Below, one piece after another: positions 54,202 through 62,583 of a DNA stretch of 64,000 nt. The stretch's first letter is position 1. The number at the start of each line of letters is the position of its first letter. The notes beneath the pieces are model-generated. The model made no database searches and was not told the DNA's origin. It worked only from the letters and a program-made list of their open reading frames with translations. The translations under genes and the position numbers were made by a program. Source of the DNA: Streptomyces marispadix (GTDB lineage Bacteria > Actinomycetota > Actinomycetes > Streptomycetales > Streptomycetaceae); the NCBI RefSeq assembly GCF_022524345.1, contig NZ_JAKWJU010000002.1, positions 6,376,001 to 6,440,000 on the forward strand, in the 5' to 3' direction.

Positions 54202-55266
54202 TCATGCGACCTTCTCGGCGCTCACGACGGCCTGCACGGGGATGACGTCCGGTGGCAGATCCGCGGGGTCCTGGGTGATCGTCTCGGTGACCGCGAACCC
54301 GCATTCTTCGAGCCAGCGCCGGTAAGTCGACACTTTCTGCGGCCCACCCTGCCCGGTGGCGCAGCCGAGGAAGAATGTCGGGTAGTAGTCGACGGTGTAC
54401 GAGTCCTTGAGGTTCTCGGTGTACACGGGCACGAGGATGTGCACCTGTCCGCCGACGTTCAGTGCCTTGTTGACGCCGTGGAGGATCGTGAACACCTCGT
54501 CCCTGTCGAACATGTTCAGGAAGTGCTTGATCAGTACGACGTCGAATCCCCGGGGGATCTCCGTGAAGGCGTCACCGCCGATGAACGAGCAGTGCTCGGC
54601 GACACCGTGCGTCCGGAAGTTCTCCAGGCACTCCGCCTGTTTCTCGGGAAGGTCGAAGGTGGTCACCCGAAGTCCGGGCGACGCCTTCCGCTTGTACGTG
54701 TTGATCGCGCCGAGTCCGGTGTTGCCGGCGAGGTCGAGCACCTGCGCTCCGGACGGGATGTCGATGTTGTCGAAGAACCACGGATCGATTCGGGCGGTGA
54801 CGACGTCCATCAATGTCGACCAGGCCTCGCGCAAATCCCGGTGCTCACCGACGGCGCCGTACAGGTCCCCGTCGAATCCGTAGAACTCCTTGAGGCCGAC
54901 GACCGTGCCGGTCCGCACACTCTCGGTCAGGTAGAAGAGCTGCCGAAGTGTGGTGACCTTGATCAATTTCATGAACGCGAGCACGCGCTGGATGTCGGCT
55001 TCGGCGACGCCGCCGAGCGCGGCGAGGGTGTAGCCGCCGGTCGCTTCGTCGTGGGCGACGAAGTCCTCCTTGACCAGCAGATGCAGGAGTTGTTCGACCG
55101 CGTCCGGTTTGGCACCGGCCGCTTCACCGAGCTGCGCCGCGGTCATTCCGGGGGTTTCCCGTAGCGCGTCGATGATGCCCAGCTCGAAACAGGACAACAG
55201 GTTCATGAAGCGCGAGGGCCCCACCATGTATTCACGAAGTCGCGCGAGTGTGGCTTCCGGTGTCAT
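54202..55266 (-). CDS. Methyltransferase-like protein (tandem copy 1)
   Basis: A 354-residue protein with the layout of class I small-molecule O-methyltransferases: N-terminal winged-helix dimerisation domain (about 1-100), then a Rossmann domain. The SAM motif I reads VLDLAGNTGLG where the family has D-x-GGGxG. TFDLP (end of beta 2) and IGGDAFTEIP are in the expected order. The first 91 residues are identical to the neighbour at 55326. Either a methyltransferase with an unusual cofactor loop or a repurposed relative. Preceded by AAGGGG. Confidence 0.75.
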   Translation of the reverse strand: MTPEATLARLREYMVGPSRFMNLLSCFELGIIDALRETPGMTAAQLGEAAGAKPDAVEQLLHLLVKEDFVAHDEATGGYTLAALGGVAEADIQRVLAFMKLIKVTTLRQLFYLTESVRTGTVVGLKEFYGFDGDLYGAVGEHRDLREAWSTLMDVVTARIDPWFFDNIDIPSGAQVLDLAGNTGLGAINTYKRKASPGLRVTTFDLPEKQAECLENFRTHGVAEHCSFIGGDAFTEIPRGFDVVLIKHFLNMFDRDEVFTILHGVNKALNVGGQVHILVPVYTENLKDSYTVDYYPTFFLGCATGQGGPQKVSTYRRWLEECGFAVTETITQDPADLPPDVIPVQAVVSAEKVA

Positions 55267-55325
55267 GCACTAAACCCCTTAGAGTCGGTTGTCCCCGTCA
55301 CCGCGGCGCAGCAGCTCGAACCGAT

Positions 55326-56411
55326 CTACCCGGCAACGTCCGTGACCTTCTCCGCGGCCACGATCGCGTGTACGGGAATGGCGTCGGCAGGTATGTCGGC
55401 GGGGTCCTCGACTATCACGTTCGTGACCTCGAACCCGCACTCCTCGAGCCAGCTTCGGTAGGTCGACAACTTCTGTCCTCCGCCCTGTCCCATGGCACAT
55501 CCGATGAAAAAGGTCGGGTAGAACTCCACGCTGCTGCGGGTGTCCGTGTCGTCATCGTTCTCGGGATACAGCGGAATCAGGATGTTGACCTGTCCGCCGA
55601 CGTCCAGCGCCTTGTTCACGCCTCGGAAGATCTTGAACACGTCGGCTTTGTCCCACATGGCCAGGAAGTGCTTGATCAGTACGACGTCGAATCCCCGGGG
55701 GATCTCCGTGAAGACGTCACCGCCGATGAACGAGCAGTGCTCGGCCACACCGTGCGCGCGGAAGTTCTCCAGGGCTTCCTCTTCCCTCGCGGGAAGGTCG
55801 AAGGTGGTCACCCGAAGTCCGGGCGACGCCTTCTGCTTGTACGTGTGGACGGCGCCGAGTCCGGTGTTGCCGGCGAGGTCGAGCACCTGCGCTCCGGACG
55901 GGATGTCGATGTTCTCGAAGAACCAGGGATCAACGCGGACGGTCTCCATGTCCATCGCCGGTGCCCAGGCCTCGCGCAGGTCCTTGTGTTCGGCCAGGGC
56001 GGCGAACAGCGTGCCGTCGAATCCGTAGAACTCCTTGAGGCCGACGACCGTGCCGGTCCGAACGGTCTCGGTCAGGTAGAAGAGCTGCCGAAGCGTGGTG
56101 ACCTTGATCAGGTCGAACATGGCGAGCACGCGCTGGAGGTCGGCTTCGGCGACGCCGCCGAGCGCGGCGAGGGTGTAGCCGCCGGTCGCTTCGTCGTGGG
56201 CGACGAAGTCCTCCTTGACCAGCAGATGCAGGAGTTGTTCGACCGCGTCCGGTTTGGCACCGGCCGCTTCACCGAGCTGCGCCGCGGTCATTCCGGGGGT
56301 TTCCCGTAGCGCGTCGATGATGCCCAGCTCGAAACAGGACAACAGGTTCATGAAGCGCGAGGGCCCCACCATGTATTCACGAAGTCGCGCGAGCGTAGCT
56401 TCCGGTGTCAT
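55326..56411 (-). CDS. Methyltransferase-like protein (tandem copy 2)
   Basis: A 361-residue paralogue of the gene at 54202, with the same VLDLAGNTGLG motif. DNA of the first roughly 270 bases is almost identical between the two copies while the C-terminal third differs clearly, a mosaic expected from gene conversion or recent partial duplication. Starts at 56411 after GAGAGGATC. Order on the minus strand is copy 2 then copy 1 with 59 bases between, so they are probably one operon, perhaps linked to the naphthoquinone cluster further right. Confidence 0.75.
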   Translation of the reverse strand: MTPEATLARLREYMVGPSRFMNLLSCFELGIIDALRETPGMTAAQLGEAAGAKPDAVEQLLHLLVKEDFVAHDEATGGYTLAALGGVAEADLQRVLAMFDLIKVTTLRQLFYLTETVRTGTVVGLKEFYGFDGTLFAALAEHKDLREAWAPAMDMETVRVDPWFFENIDIPSGAQVLDLAGNTGLGAVHTYKQKASPGLRVTTFDLPAREEEALENFRAHGVAEHCSFIGGDVFTEIPRGFDVVLIKHFLAMWDKADVFKIFRGVNKALDVGGQVNILIPLYPENDDDTDTRSSVEFYPTFFIGCAMGQGGGQKLSTYRSWLEECGFEVTNVIVEDPADIPADAIPVHAIVAAEKVTDVAG

Positions 56412-56610
56412 CGCACCGATCCTCTCGATTGGCGATCTGATCTTCATTGCTCTGCCGGCACGCCGAGTTCACGACCTCGCCGGCCGGCGTTGTCAACTTG
56501 AGCCCATGGCTTGGAGATCCGGCGTCCTTGCGACCCCGGGAGACTTAACGTCGAGACCGAGGCGCGTGCCGACAAGGAATCGCCAGAGCGAATTTCGGTT
56601 CGGGAGTTCC

Positions 56611-56793
56611 CTACTTGGCCAACCGGTCGAAGGTGGCCGTGACATCTCTCGGATGGTAGTAGGTGCGCCCGGTGTGGGTGTAGCGGCGCCATCGGTACTT
56701 GTGGGCGTAGCGATAGATGCTGCCCTTGGGAATGTGCCAGACAGTGGCAATGTCATCGGCCGTCAGACCGGCCGTCAAGGTCTCACGGTTCAA
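56611..56793 (-). CDS. Small HTH (excisionase-like) DNA-binding protein
   Basis: A 60-residue protein with a MerR/excisionase-type HTH (LTADDIATVWHIPKGSIYRYA) and a C-terminal wing (TYYHPRDVTATFDRL). The TTG start at 56793 is supported by AAAGGAGAG five bases ahead and by a TTGA overlap with the upstream stop. Forms a pair with the zinc-ribbon protein; this pair is common in Streptomyces genomes, with no assigned function that I know. Confidence 0.7.
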   Translation of the reverse strand: MNRETLTAGLTADDIATVWHIPKGSIYRYAHKYRWRRYTHTGRTYYHPRDVTATFDRLAK

Positions 56794-57436
56794 GCCCGCT
56801 CTCCTTTCCTGACGCGTATCCGACGGGCAAGCCTTGCCCACCATGTCACCGGCCACGAATGGCAAGAGGAAAGGGTGCAGATGATCTCAGAGGGAGAGAG
56901 ATCATCGTGAGCGCGTATGTGAGCGAAGAGCTCACCTTCGCAGCCGCTTTCGGGACAGTCGCCGACCGGTACCCGCCGGACGCTCTTCGGATAGGCGAGG
57001 TCCCGTGCGTTGCGCGTGAGGTCCCGGATCTCCTCCGCCAGGTCGCCTGCTGCGGGGTGGCGGGTCAGCCACTGGACGTGCCGGTCCAGAAATCGCGCGA
57101 GCTTGGGAATTTCCCGGGTCGGGGGCTGTAGTCGTCGCTCGTCGGAAACGAGGCCCAGGCCCAGGATGCCAGGACTGTACGGATGGACGACCGCACCTCG
57201 GCGGCTGCGGGGTTCATCGAGTCGCTGGCGGCGCTTTTCTTGTGGGATTTCTTTATGACGCGCACTGCGTCCGGGCCGGCGCCCGTGTTGCAATCTGCGT
57301 ACAGAGCAGGCAGGTTCCGCAGTTCGTGCGTCAAACGGTCATGGCACGGCAGGCATAAGAACGTGCCGTCACAAGGCCTACCCGGACCGTCCCTCCCGCT
57401 CCGACAGGATCGGGTACGGCAAAACTCTCCTCCCAT
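56790..57436 (-). CDS. Zinc-ribbon-type protein, apparent frameshift
   Basis: Begins MGGEFCRTRSC with two cysteine pairs (C6/C11 and CLPC) and runs to VLASWAW near 57157, where homology-like sequence continues in another frame (SDERRLQPPTREIPKL, FLDRHVQWLTRHPAAGDLAEEI) to a TGA at 56790. The slip lies in a TGGGCC tandem duplication. Full length would be about 215 residues. Start at 57436 has AAAGGGG ahead. Function unknown; coupled with the HTH gene. Confidence 0.6.
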
Positions 57437-57943
57437 TCCATTCCCCTTTCCCGTGCTTCCCCGGTCTGTCCAGCGAGGATTTGCGCCGTGGCCTTCATGC
57501 TTCACGAGACGCAGACGGGATTGTGATCTGGCCCTTACAAAACGGCATGATGTGAGCGGGTGAAGGGAGACGTCAAGGGGCCTGCCGAAGCGCCACGGAG
57601 GCACGCGCGGCGCCGCGGGAGGCCGTTTTCGCAGGCTCGCCGGTCATCGACCTGAAAGGCCGTCACATCGTCCCAACGTCTTGTCGGCGACTTCTTCACT
57701 GCCGGGTTTCCACTCGTTCATCGGACTCGTTCGCGAGGGCGTGCGGGGTCTTGGCCCACTGCGAACACGCCCCGAGAGGCCGGCCCCCGGGCCGAGCTGC
57801 CGCCGGCTCCTCCCCGTCGCCACCAGCGTCCCGCACCCGTCCATCGCGGCAGCCGCGTCCGGAGGCCGCCCCTGCGCTGACCCCGCGAGTCAACTTCGTT
57901 TGCAGGGAACGTACTTGGAGCCCCGTGCGGCACTTCATCGACC

Positions 57944-57973
57944 TTGACAGCCGGTCGACGAAGAACCTATACA
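57944..57973 (+). promoter_or_regulatory. Near-consensus sigma70-type promoter
   Basis: TTGACA at 57944-57949 and TATACA at 57968-57973, spacer 18 nt. The predicted start near 57980 is 650 bp ahead of the PKS gene, leaving either a long leader or an independent short RNA. Confidence 0.6.
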
Positions 57974-57979
57974 TAAGAT

Positions 57980-58078
57980 CGCAGCCTTGAGTACGCCCTG
58001 GAGCCGCCCGCTCGGTTCTCGCTCCAGACCGCGACGCGCTCTGTGAGGCGCCGGCATGACGTGCCGGGGCGCCTCGTC
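57980..58078 (+). ncRNA. Candidate structured short RNA or leader
   Basis: Just after the promoter, CTGGAGC (57998-58004) pairs exactly with GCTCCAG (58021-58027), and GAGGCGCCGGCA (58045-58056) pairs with TGCCGGGGCGCCTC (58062-58075) with two bulged bases. The second stem could be a terminator, giving an RNA of about 95 nt. Confidence 0.35.
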
Positions 58079-58631
58079 GATCTGCTTCCTCGCTCCGATC
58101 CCTTCGCACCACCCCCTCGCCCCACGGGCGGCCTACAGCCACGGGTTCCCACGGGGCGTTCGCCGGTGAGCGGGCCTGGCATGGACGTCCGCGGGTGACA
58201 GGGCCGGGCGCGCCGCCGACCGGTTCGCCCGTTTCGGACGCCGACTCCGTCACGCCGAGGCTGTGTCTCTCTCCGCCCCGCCGCACCCGCATCGGTGTCA
58301 GGGCTCCCACTGGCTGTGCCCGCGCGGCGGTGCGCAGTGAACCGGCCGGGGAAGCAGACCAGTTGATCGCAAGTCCCCGCGAGGGGGCGGTAAGCCCGGC
58401 GGCCGGCCGCAGGTCTCTCCAGGTCGATGTGCCCACGGAGGTACGCGCGATTTCAGTACATGCCGCACGGCGAGCAGCCGCGACGGTCGGAGCCTGCTCG
58501 CCGTCCCGGCAGCCGGCACCTCGATCGGGCACCACGCCGGCGCCGGTCGATGGCACATGGTGAACGACGGGCTCGGGCTTCCTCCCGGCCCCGATTCCCA
58601 GACGGACCCGGAAGAAAGCGGAATTCCAGAC

Positions 58632-59747
58632 ATGCCTATTCTGTGCAAGCCGTCGGTGAGTGTTCCGGAACACGTCATCACTGTTGAGGAGACTTTGGAG
58701 TTCGCCGAGAAAGTACATGCCGGAAAGCCTCAACTCCCGCTGGCGCTCCGCCTGATCAAGAACACGGGAGTGCGGAAGCGGCACATCGTGCAGCCCATCG
58801 AGAAGACGCTCCTCCACCCGGGGCTGGAGGAACGCAACCGCGTCTACGAGATGGAGTCCAAGAAGAGGTGCCCTGAGGTCATCGAACGGGCACTGGAGAA
58901 CGCCGGTACGACGGTCCGGGACATCGACGCGATCATCTACGTGTCGTGCACCGGGTTCCTGATGCCGTCGCTGACCGCCTGGCTGATCAACACCATGGGC
59001 TTCCGGTACGACACCCGGCAGATACCCATCGCGCAGTTGGGGTGCGCGGCGGGCGGCGCGGCGATCAACCGGGCCCAGGAATTCTGCACGGTCTACCCGG
59101 AGAGCAACGTTCTGATCGTCTCCTGCGAGCTGTGCTCGCTGTGCTATCAGCCCGACGACGACGGTGTCGGATCGCTGTTGTCCGACGGCCTGTTCGGCGA
59201 CGCGGTCGCGGCGGCCGTGGTGCGGGGGCGCGGGGGCACCGGCGTGGCGCTGGAACGCAACGCCTCCCACCTCATTCCCCACACCGAGGACTGGATCTCC
59301 TACGCCGTGCGCTCCACCGGGTTCCATTTCCAGCTTGATCGCCGGGTGCCGGGGACGATGGAGCCCATCGCCCCCGTGATGCGCCAACTCGCCCTGGACC
59401 ACGGCTGGGACGTGGGCAACCTCGACTTCTACATCGTGCACGCCGGTGGCCCCCGCATCCTGGACGACCTCGGCAAATTCCTGGGCGCCGACCCGAAGAT
59501 GTTCCGCCACAGTTGGGCGACCCTCACCGAGTACGGAAACATCGCCAGCGCCGTCGTACTGGAAGCCCTCCGCAGGCTTTTCGAAGAAGATGCGCTGGTG
59601 CCGGGCGCCACGGGCGTGGTCGCGGGATTCGGTCCCGGCATCACCGCCGAGATGGCCGTGGGCCAATGGGCCGTCGACGCGGAGAGCCCCCCGGACTGGA
59701 TGCTGCACGGTGCGTCCGCACCGGCCCTTTCCCGAGCGTCCTCCTGA
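58632..59747 (+). CDS. rppA: Type III polyketide synthase, 1,3,6,8-tetrahydroxynaphthalene synthase
   Basis: A 371-residue chalcone-synthase-fold enzyme. Starting at 58632 (MPILCKPSV) the catalytic triad falls at Cys138 (QLGCAAGG), His270 (YIVHAGGP) and Asn303 (EYGNIAS), the numbering of characterised RppA proteins; long stretches such as NVLIVSCE, GDAV and GFHFQLD match. It condenses five malonyl-CoA units to tetrahydroxynaphthalene, which oxidises to flaviolin. Upstream in-frame residues from 58557 are not family-like. Heads a plus-strand operon with cupin, aminotransferase and methyltransferase. Confidence 0.93.
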   Translation: MPILCKPSVSVPEHVITVEETLEFAEKVHAGKPQLPLALRLIKNTGVRKRHIVQPIEKTLLHPGLEERNRVYEMESKKRCPEVIERALENAGTTVRDIDAIIYVSCTGFLMPSLTAWLINTMGFRYDTRQIPIAQLGCAAGGAAINRAQEFCTVYPESNVLIVSCELCSLCYQPDDDGVGSLLSDGLFGDAVAAAVVRGRGGTGVALERNASHLIPHTEDWISYAVRSTGFHFQLDRRVPGTMEPIAPVMRQLALDHGWDVGNLDFYIVHAGGPRILDDLGKFLGADPKMFRHSWATLTEYGNIASAVVLEALRRLFEEDALVPGATGVVAGFGPGITAEMAVGQWAVDAESPPDWMLHGASAPALSRASS

Positions 59748-59787
59748 AGGCGCTCCAACGACCCTCGACGACAAGGAAGTGCATCGT

Positions 59788-60315
59788 ATGAGCGGCCTCG
59801 TCATGCCCGCTGGTCACGGACGGAAGCTGATCACAAAGGCACAGGAGATCACCTTCAAGGTCACCGGGGCGGACGGCTCCGTCACGTCCTGCTTCGAGGT
59901 GATGGTTCCGCCCGGCTTCGACGTCGGGGCGCACGTTCACCACCACTCGCAGGAGTTCTTCTACGTACTGGAGGGAGAACTCGAACTTCTGGCGTTCGAG
60001 CCGACCGAGCGCACCGAGGACGGCTGGCACGACTGGGAGGCCGCCGACGGGACTCGTGCGGTGCGCGCGGGCCGCGGCAGCTGCATGTTCGTCCCGCCGA
60101 ACACCCCGCACGCGTTCAGGAACCGCAGCGACGAGCCCGCGGTCATGCTCTTCCAGAGCCACCCGGCGCCGGACCACGAGCACTACTTCGACGAGATCGC
60201 CGAGATCTTCTCGGCCTACCAGGAGGTCGACCCGGCAGCCGTCGAGAAGATGCGCGAACGATACGACGTCCAGCAGATCACGCCGCTCCGCTACGAGCCG
60301 CCGTCCGCCGCCTGA
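59788..60315 (+). CDS. Cupin oxygenase, quinone-forming (MomA-like)
   Basis: A 175-residue single cupin. Metal-type residues are in GAHVHHHSQEFFYVLEGE and the later PPNTPHAFRN. Cupin monooxygenases directly downstream of rppA (MomA family) turn tetrahydroxynaphthalene into flaviolin. Position 40 bases after rppA supports that role. ATG after AAGGAAG. Confidence 0.8.
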   Translation: MSGLVMPAGHGRKLITKAQEITFKVTGADGSVTSCFEVMVPPGFDVGAHVHHHSQEFFYVLEGELELLAFEPTERTEDGWHDWEAADGTRAVRAGRGSCMFVPPNTPHAFRNRSDEPAVMLFQSHPAPDHEHYFDEIAEIFSAYQEVDPAAVEKMRERYDVQQITPLRYEPPSAA

Positions 60316-60365
60316 ACCCCGTCGAGCAGCAGTCACAAGGCGTCGTGAAGGGTGACGGTGGAGAT

Positions 60366-61508
60366 ATGGGCATGATTCCCCTGGTTCAAGCGAGCTTGGG
60401 CGAGCAGGAACTGGAAGCGGTCTCAGAGGTGTTCGCCTCGGGCTGGTAAGCCGGTCAAGGCCCGAGGGGGAAGGCGCTGGAAGCCGAGCTGACAGCCCGG
60501 TACTCGGTAGGTGACGCGGTCGCGTTGAGCAACTGCGGCGCCGCCCTTCATCTGGCCCTGCTCGCGCTCGGGGTCCGGCCGGGCGACGAGGTGATCGTCG
60601 CCGACTACACGTTCCCGGCGCCGGCCCACGCGGTGGGCTACCTCGACGCCGTCCCGGTCTTCGCCGACGTGCGGGCCGACACCTGCACCGTGGACCCGCA
60701 GGCGGTGGCAGACCTGGTCGGGCCGCGCACCGTGGGCATCATCGCCGTGGACACGGTCGGCCTGCCCGCCGACTACGCGGAACTGCGGTCGATCGCGGAC
60801 CGCCACGGGCTGTTCGTCGTGGAGGACGCCGCATGCTCGGTCGGTGCGACCTACCAAGGGGGCCAGGCGGGTGCGCTGGCGCCCGTGGCCTGCCTGTCGT
60901 TCCACGGACGCAAGGGCGCGACCAGCGGTGAGGGCGGGGCCCTGTTGACGGCCGACCCGGCGCTCGGGGCGGACGCGCGACTGCGGTCGTCCTTCGGCAT
61001 CGGCAGCATCTTCGAGCAGTCGAAGGTCGTCGGGCTGCCGATCCCGGAGTTCACCGAGATCGGTTACAACTACAAGCTGTCCGACATCGCCGCCGCGATC
61101 CTCCAGGTGCAGATCAGCCGGATCGACGCGTTGCTGGAGCGCCGGCAGGCCGTAGCGGCGCGGTACGCGGAACTGCTGGCCGACGAGGAACTTCTGACGC
61201 TGCCGCACGTGCCGCAGGACCGCACCCACGCCTGGCAGTCCTACATGGTGACGCTGCACCCGGACGTCGACCGGGCGGCGGTCGCCGCCGACCTGCGGGC
61301 CCGGGGCGTCGGCTGCGGGCACGGTACCTGGGCCTCCCACCTCCAGCCCGTCTACGAGGCGAAGCAGCAGTGCCCGGTCTCGGCGGATCTCTTCGAACGC
61401 AACCTCGCCATCCCCATGCACGCAGAGCTGAGCGCGGACCAGGTGGAGCGAGTCGCGGAAGTCCTTCGCAGCGCGCTCAAGACCCACGTACGTCCACACA
61501 CGACCTGA
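60366..61508 (+). CDS. DegT/DnrJ/EryC1-type aminotransferase interrupted by an in-frame TAA
   Basis: PLP aminotransferase of about 380 residues. From ATG 60366 (after GGTGGAGAT) the frame gives IPLVQASLGEQELEAV...FASGW, then TAA at 60447, then continues in the same frame AGQGPRGKALEAEL and the full fold: YTFPAPA, EDAACSVG, and the PLP lysine in SFHGRKGATSGEGG. The family expects W-x-xGxG here, so one codon has become a stop. No good restart exists before a TTG at 60525, which would remove about 50 residues. Aminotransferases at this place aminate flaviolin at C-8 in meroterpenoid clusters. Confidence 0.75.
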
Positions 61509-61517
61509 GAGGGGCGC

Positions 61518-62516
61518 ATGACAGACAGCCAGCCGACGCCGGAGCGCATCATGCAGCTCATCAACGGCTATTGGACGACCGCCGTCGTCGGCGCCGCGGC
61601 GAAACACTCACTCTTCACCCACCTCGACGCCGGCGCCGACACGGCCGGTCGACTGGCCGAGCGGGCGGACATCTCGGAGCGGGGCGCACAGACCCTCCTC
61701 GACGGGCTCGTGAGCCTCGGCCTTGTGGAGCTGCACGACGGCGGCTACCGCAACACCCCCGAGGCATCGGCCTTCCTGGTCGAGGGCAGGCCGGCCGGCC
61801 TGACCAGCTTCGCGACACTGAAGCTGCCCCAGATGTGCGTCATGGCGGACCTGCCCGACGTCGTCGAAGCCGGAGGGCCGGTGACGGACCCGGCGGTGGA
61901 GGTGGCCGACAACCCGCACTGGACGGAGGTGGTCACGGCCATCGCCGCGCAGTCCGTGCCCGTGGCGAAGATCGCTGCCGAGACCCTGCGCCTGGCGGAG
62001 GCCGGGGACGTCTCGATCCTCGACGTGGGTGGTGGCTCCGGCATCTACTCGGCCATCTGGCTCGGGCTCAACCCGGCCGCCCGGGCGACCCAACTGGACT
62101 GGGGGCCGGTCAACACCGTCGCCCGCCGGCTGGTGGCCGAGCACGGCGTGGCCGACCGGTTCTCCTGCGTGGACGGCGACTTCCACACGACAGACTTCGG
62201 CACCGACACCTACGACGTCGCGGTGTACTCCCACATCGCCCACCAGGAAGGCCCGGAGGACAACATCGAGCTCTTCGGCAAGCTGCGGAGCGCCCTCAAG
62301 CCCGGCGGCACCCTGGTCGTCTGCGACTACGTCGTCGAGAACGACCGCAGCGGACCGCCCTTCCCGCTGATCTTCGCCACGGAGATGCTGATGAAGAGCA
62401 AGCAGGGGAGCACCTGGCGGCGGGCCGACTACCGGTCGTGGCTCACCAAGGCCGGTTTCGACGACGTCTCGTTCCAGTCGACGTCCGCGCCCGCCACCTT
62501 GATCTTCGCCCGATAA
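61518..62516 (+). CDS. SAM-dependent O-methyltransferase
   Basis: A 332-residue O-methyltransferase with N-terminal dimerisation winged helix (LFTHLDAGADTAGRLAERA) and canonical SAM motif I LDVGGGSGIYS, DWGPV and GDFHTTDFG. Active-site region HIAHQEGPEDN. Ten bases after the aminotransferase stop. Expected to methylate a hydroxyl of the naphthoquinone made by the upstream genes; a quinone C- or O-methylation cannot be told apart. Confidence 0.88.
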   Translation: MTDSQPTPERIMQLINGYWTTAVVGAAAKHSLFTHLDAGADTAGRLAERADISERGAQTLLDGLVSLGLVELHDGGYRNTPEASAFLVEGRPAGLTSFATLKLPQMCVMADLPDVVEAGGPVTDPAVEVADNPHWTEVVTAIAAQSVPVAKIAAETLRLAEAGDVSILDVGGGSGIYSAIWLGLNPAARATQLDWGPVNTVARRLVAEHGVADRFSCVDGDFHTTDFGTDTYDVAVYSHIAHQEGPEDNIELFGKLRSALKPGGTLVVCDYVVENDRSGPPFPLIFATEMLMKSKQGSTWRRADYRSWLTKAGFDDVSFQSTSAPATLIFAR

Positions 62517-62583
62517 GCAGCATCCGGCCGACACTTGAGGAGACTGATCGGGATCGACTGTCCCATCTGGACGGCGAACGTGG

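Larger units (their letters stand above)
57437..58631. other. Long gene-free region upstream of the PKS gene
   Basis: About 1.2 kb without a supported gene. It holds a near-consensus promoter and two hairpins (next entries). Open frames are composition driven. Confidence 0.5.

Noticed and set aside
57696..59804. 702-codon open frame on the minus strand
   Set aside because: Antisense to rppA; the composition (His, Arg, Gly, Val rich) is what the complement of a GC-rich gene gives, and no family motif or ribosome site is seen.
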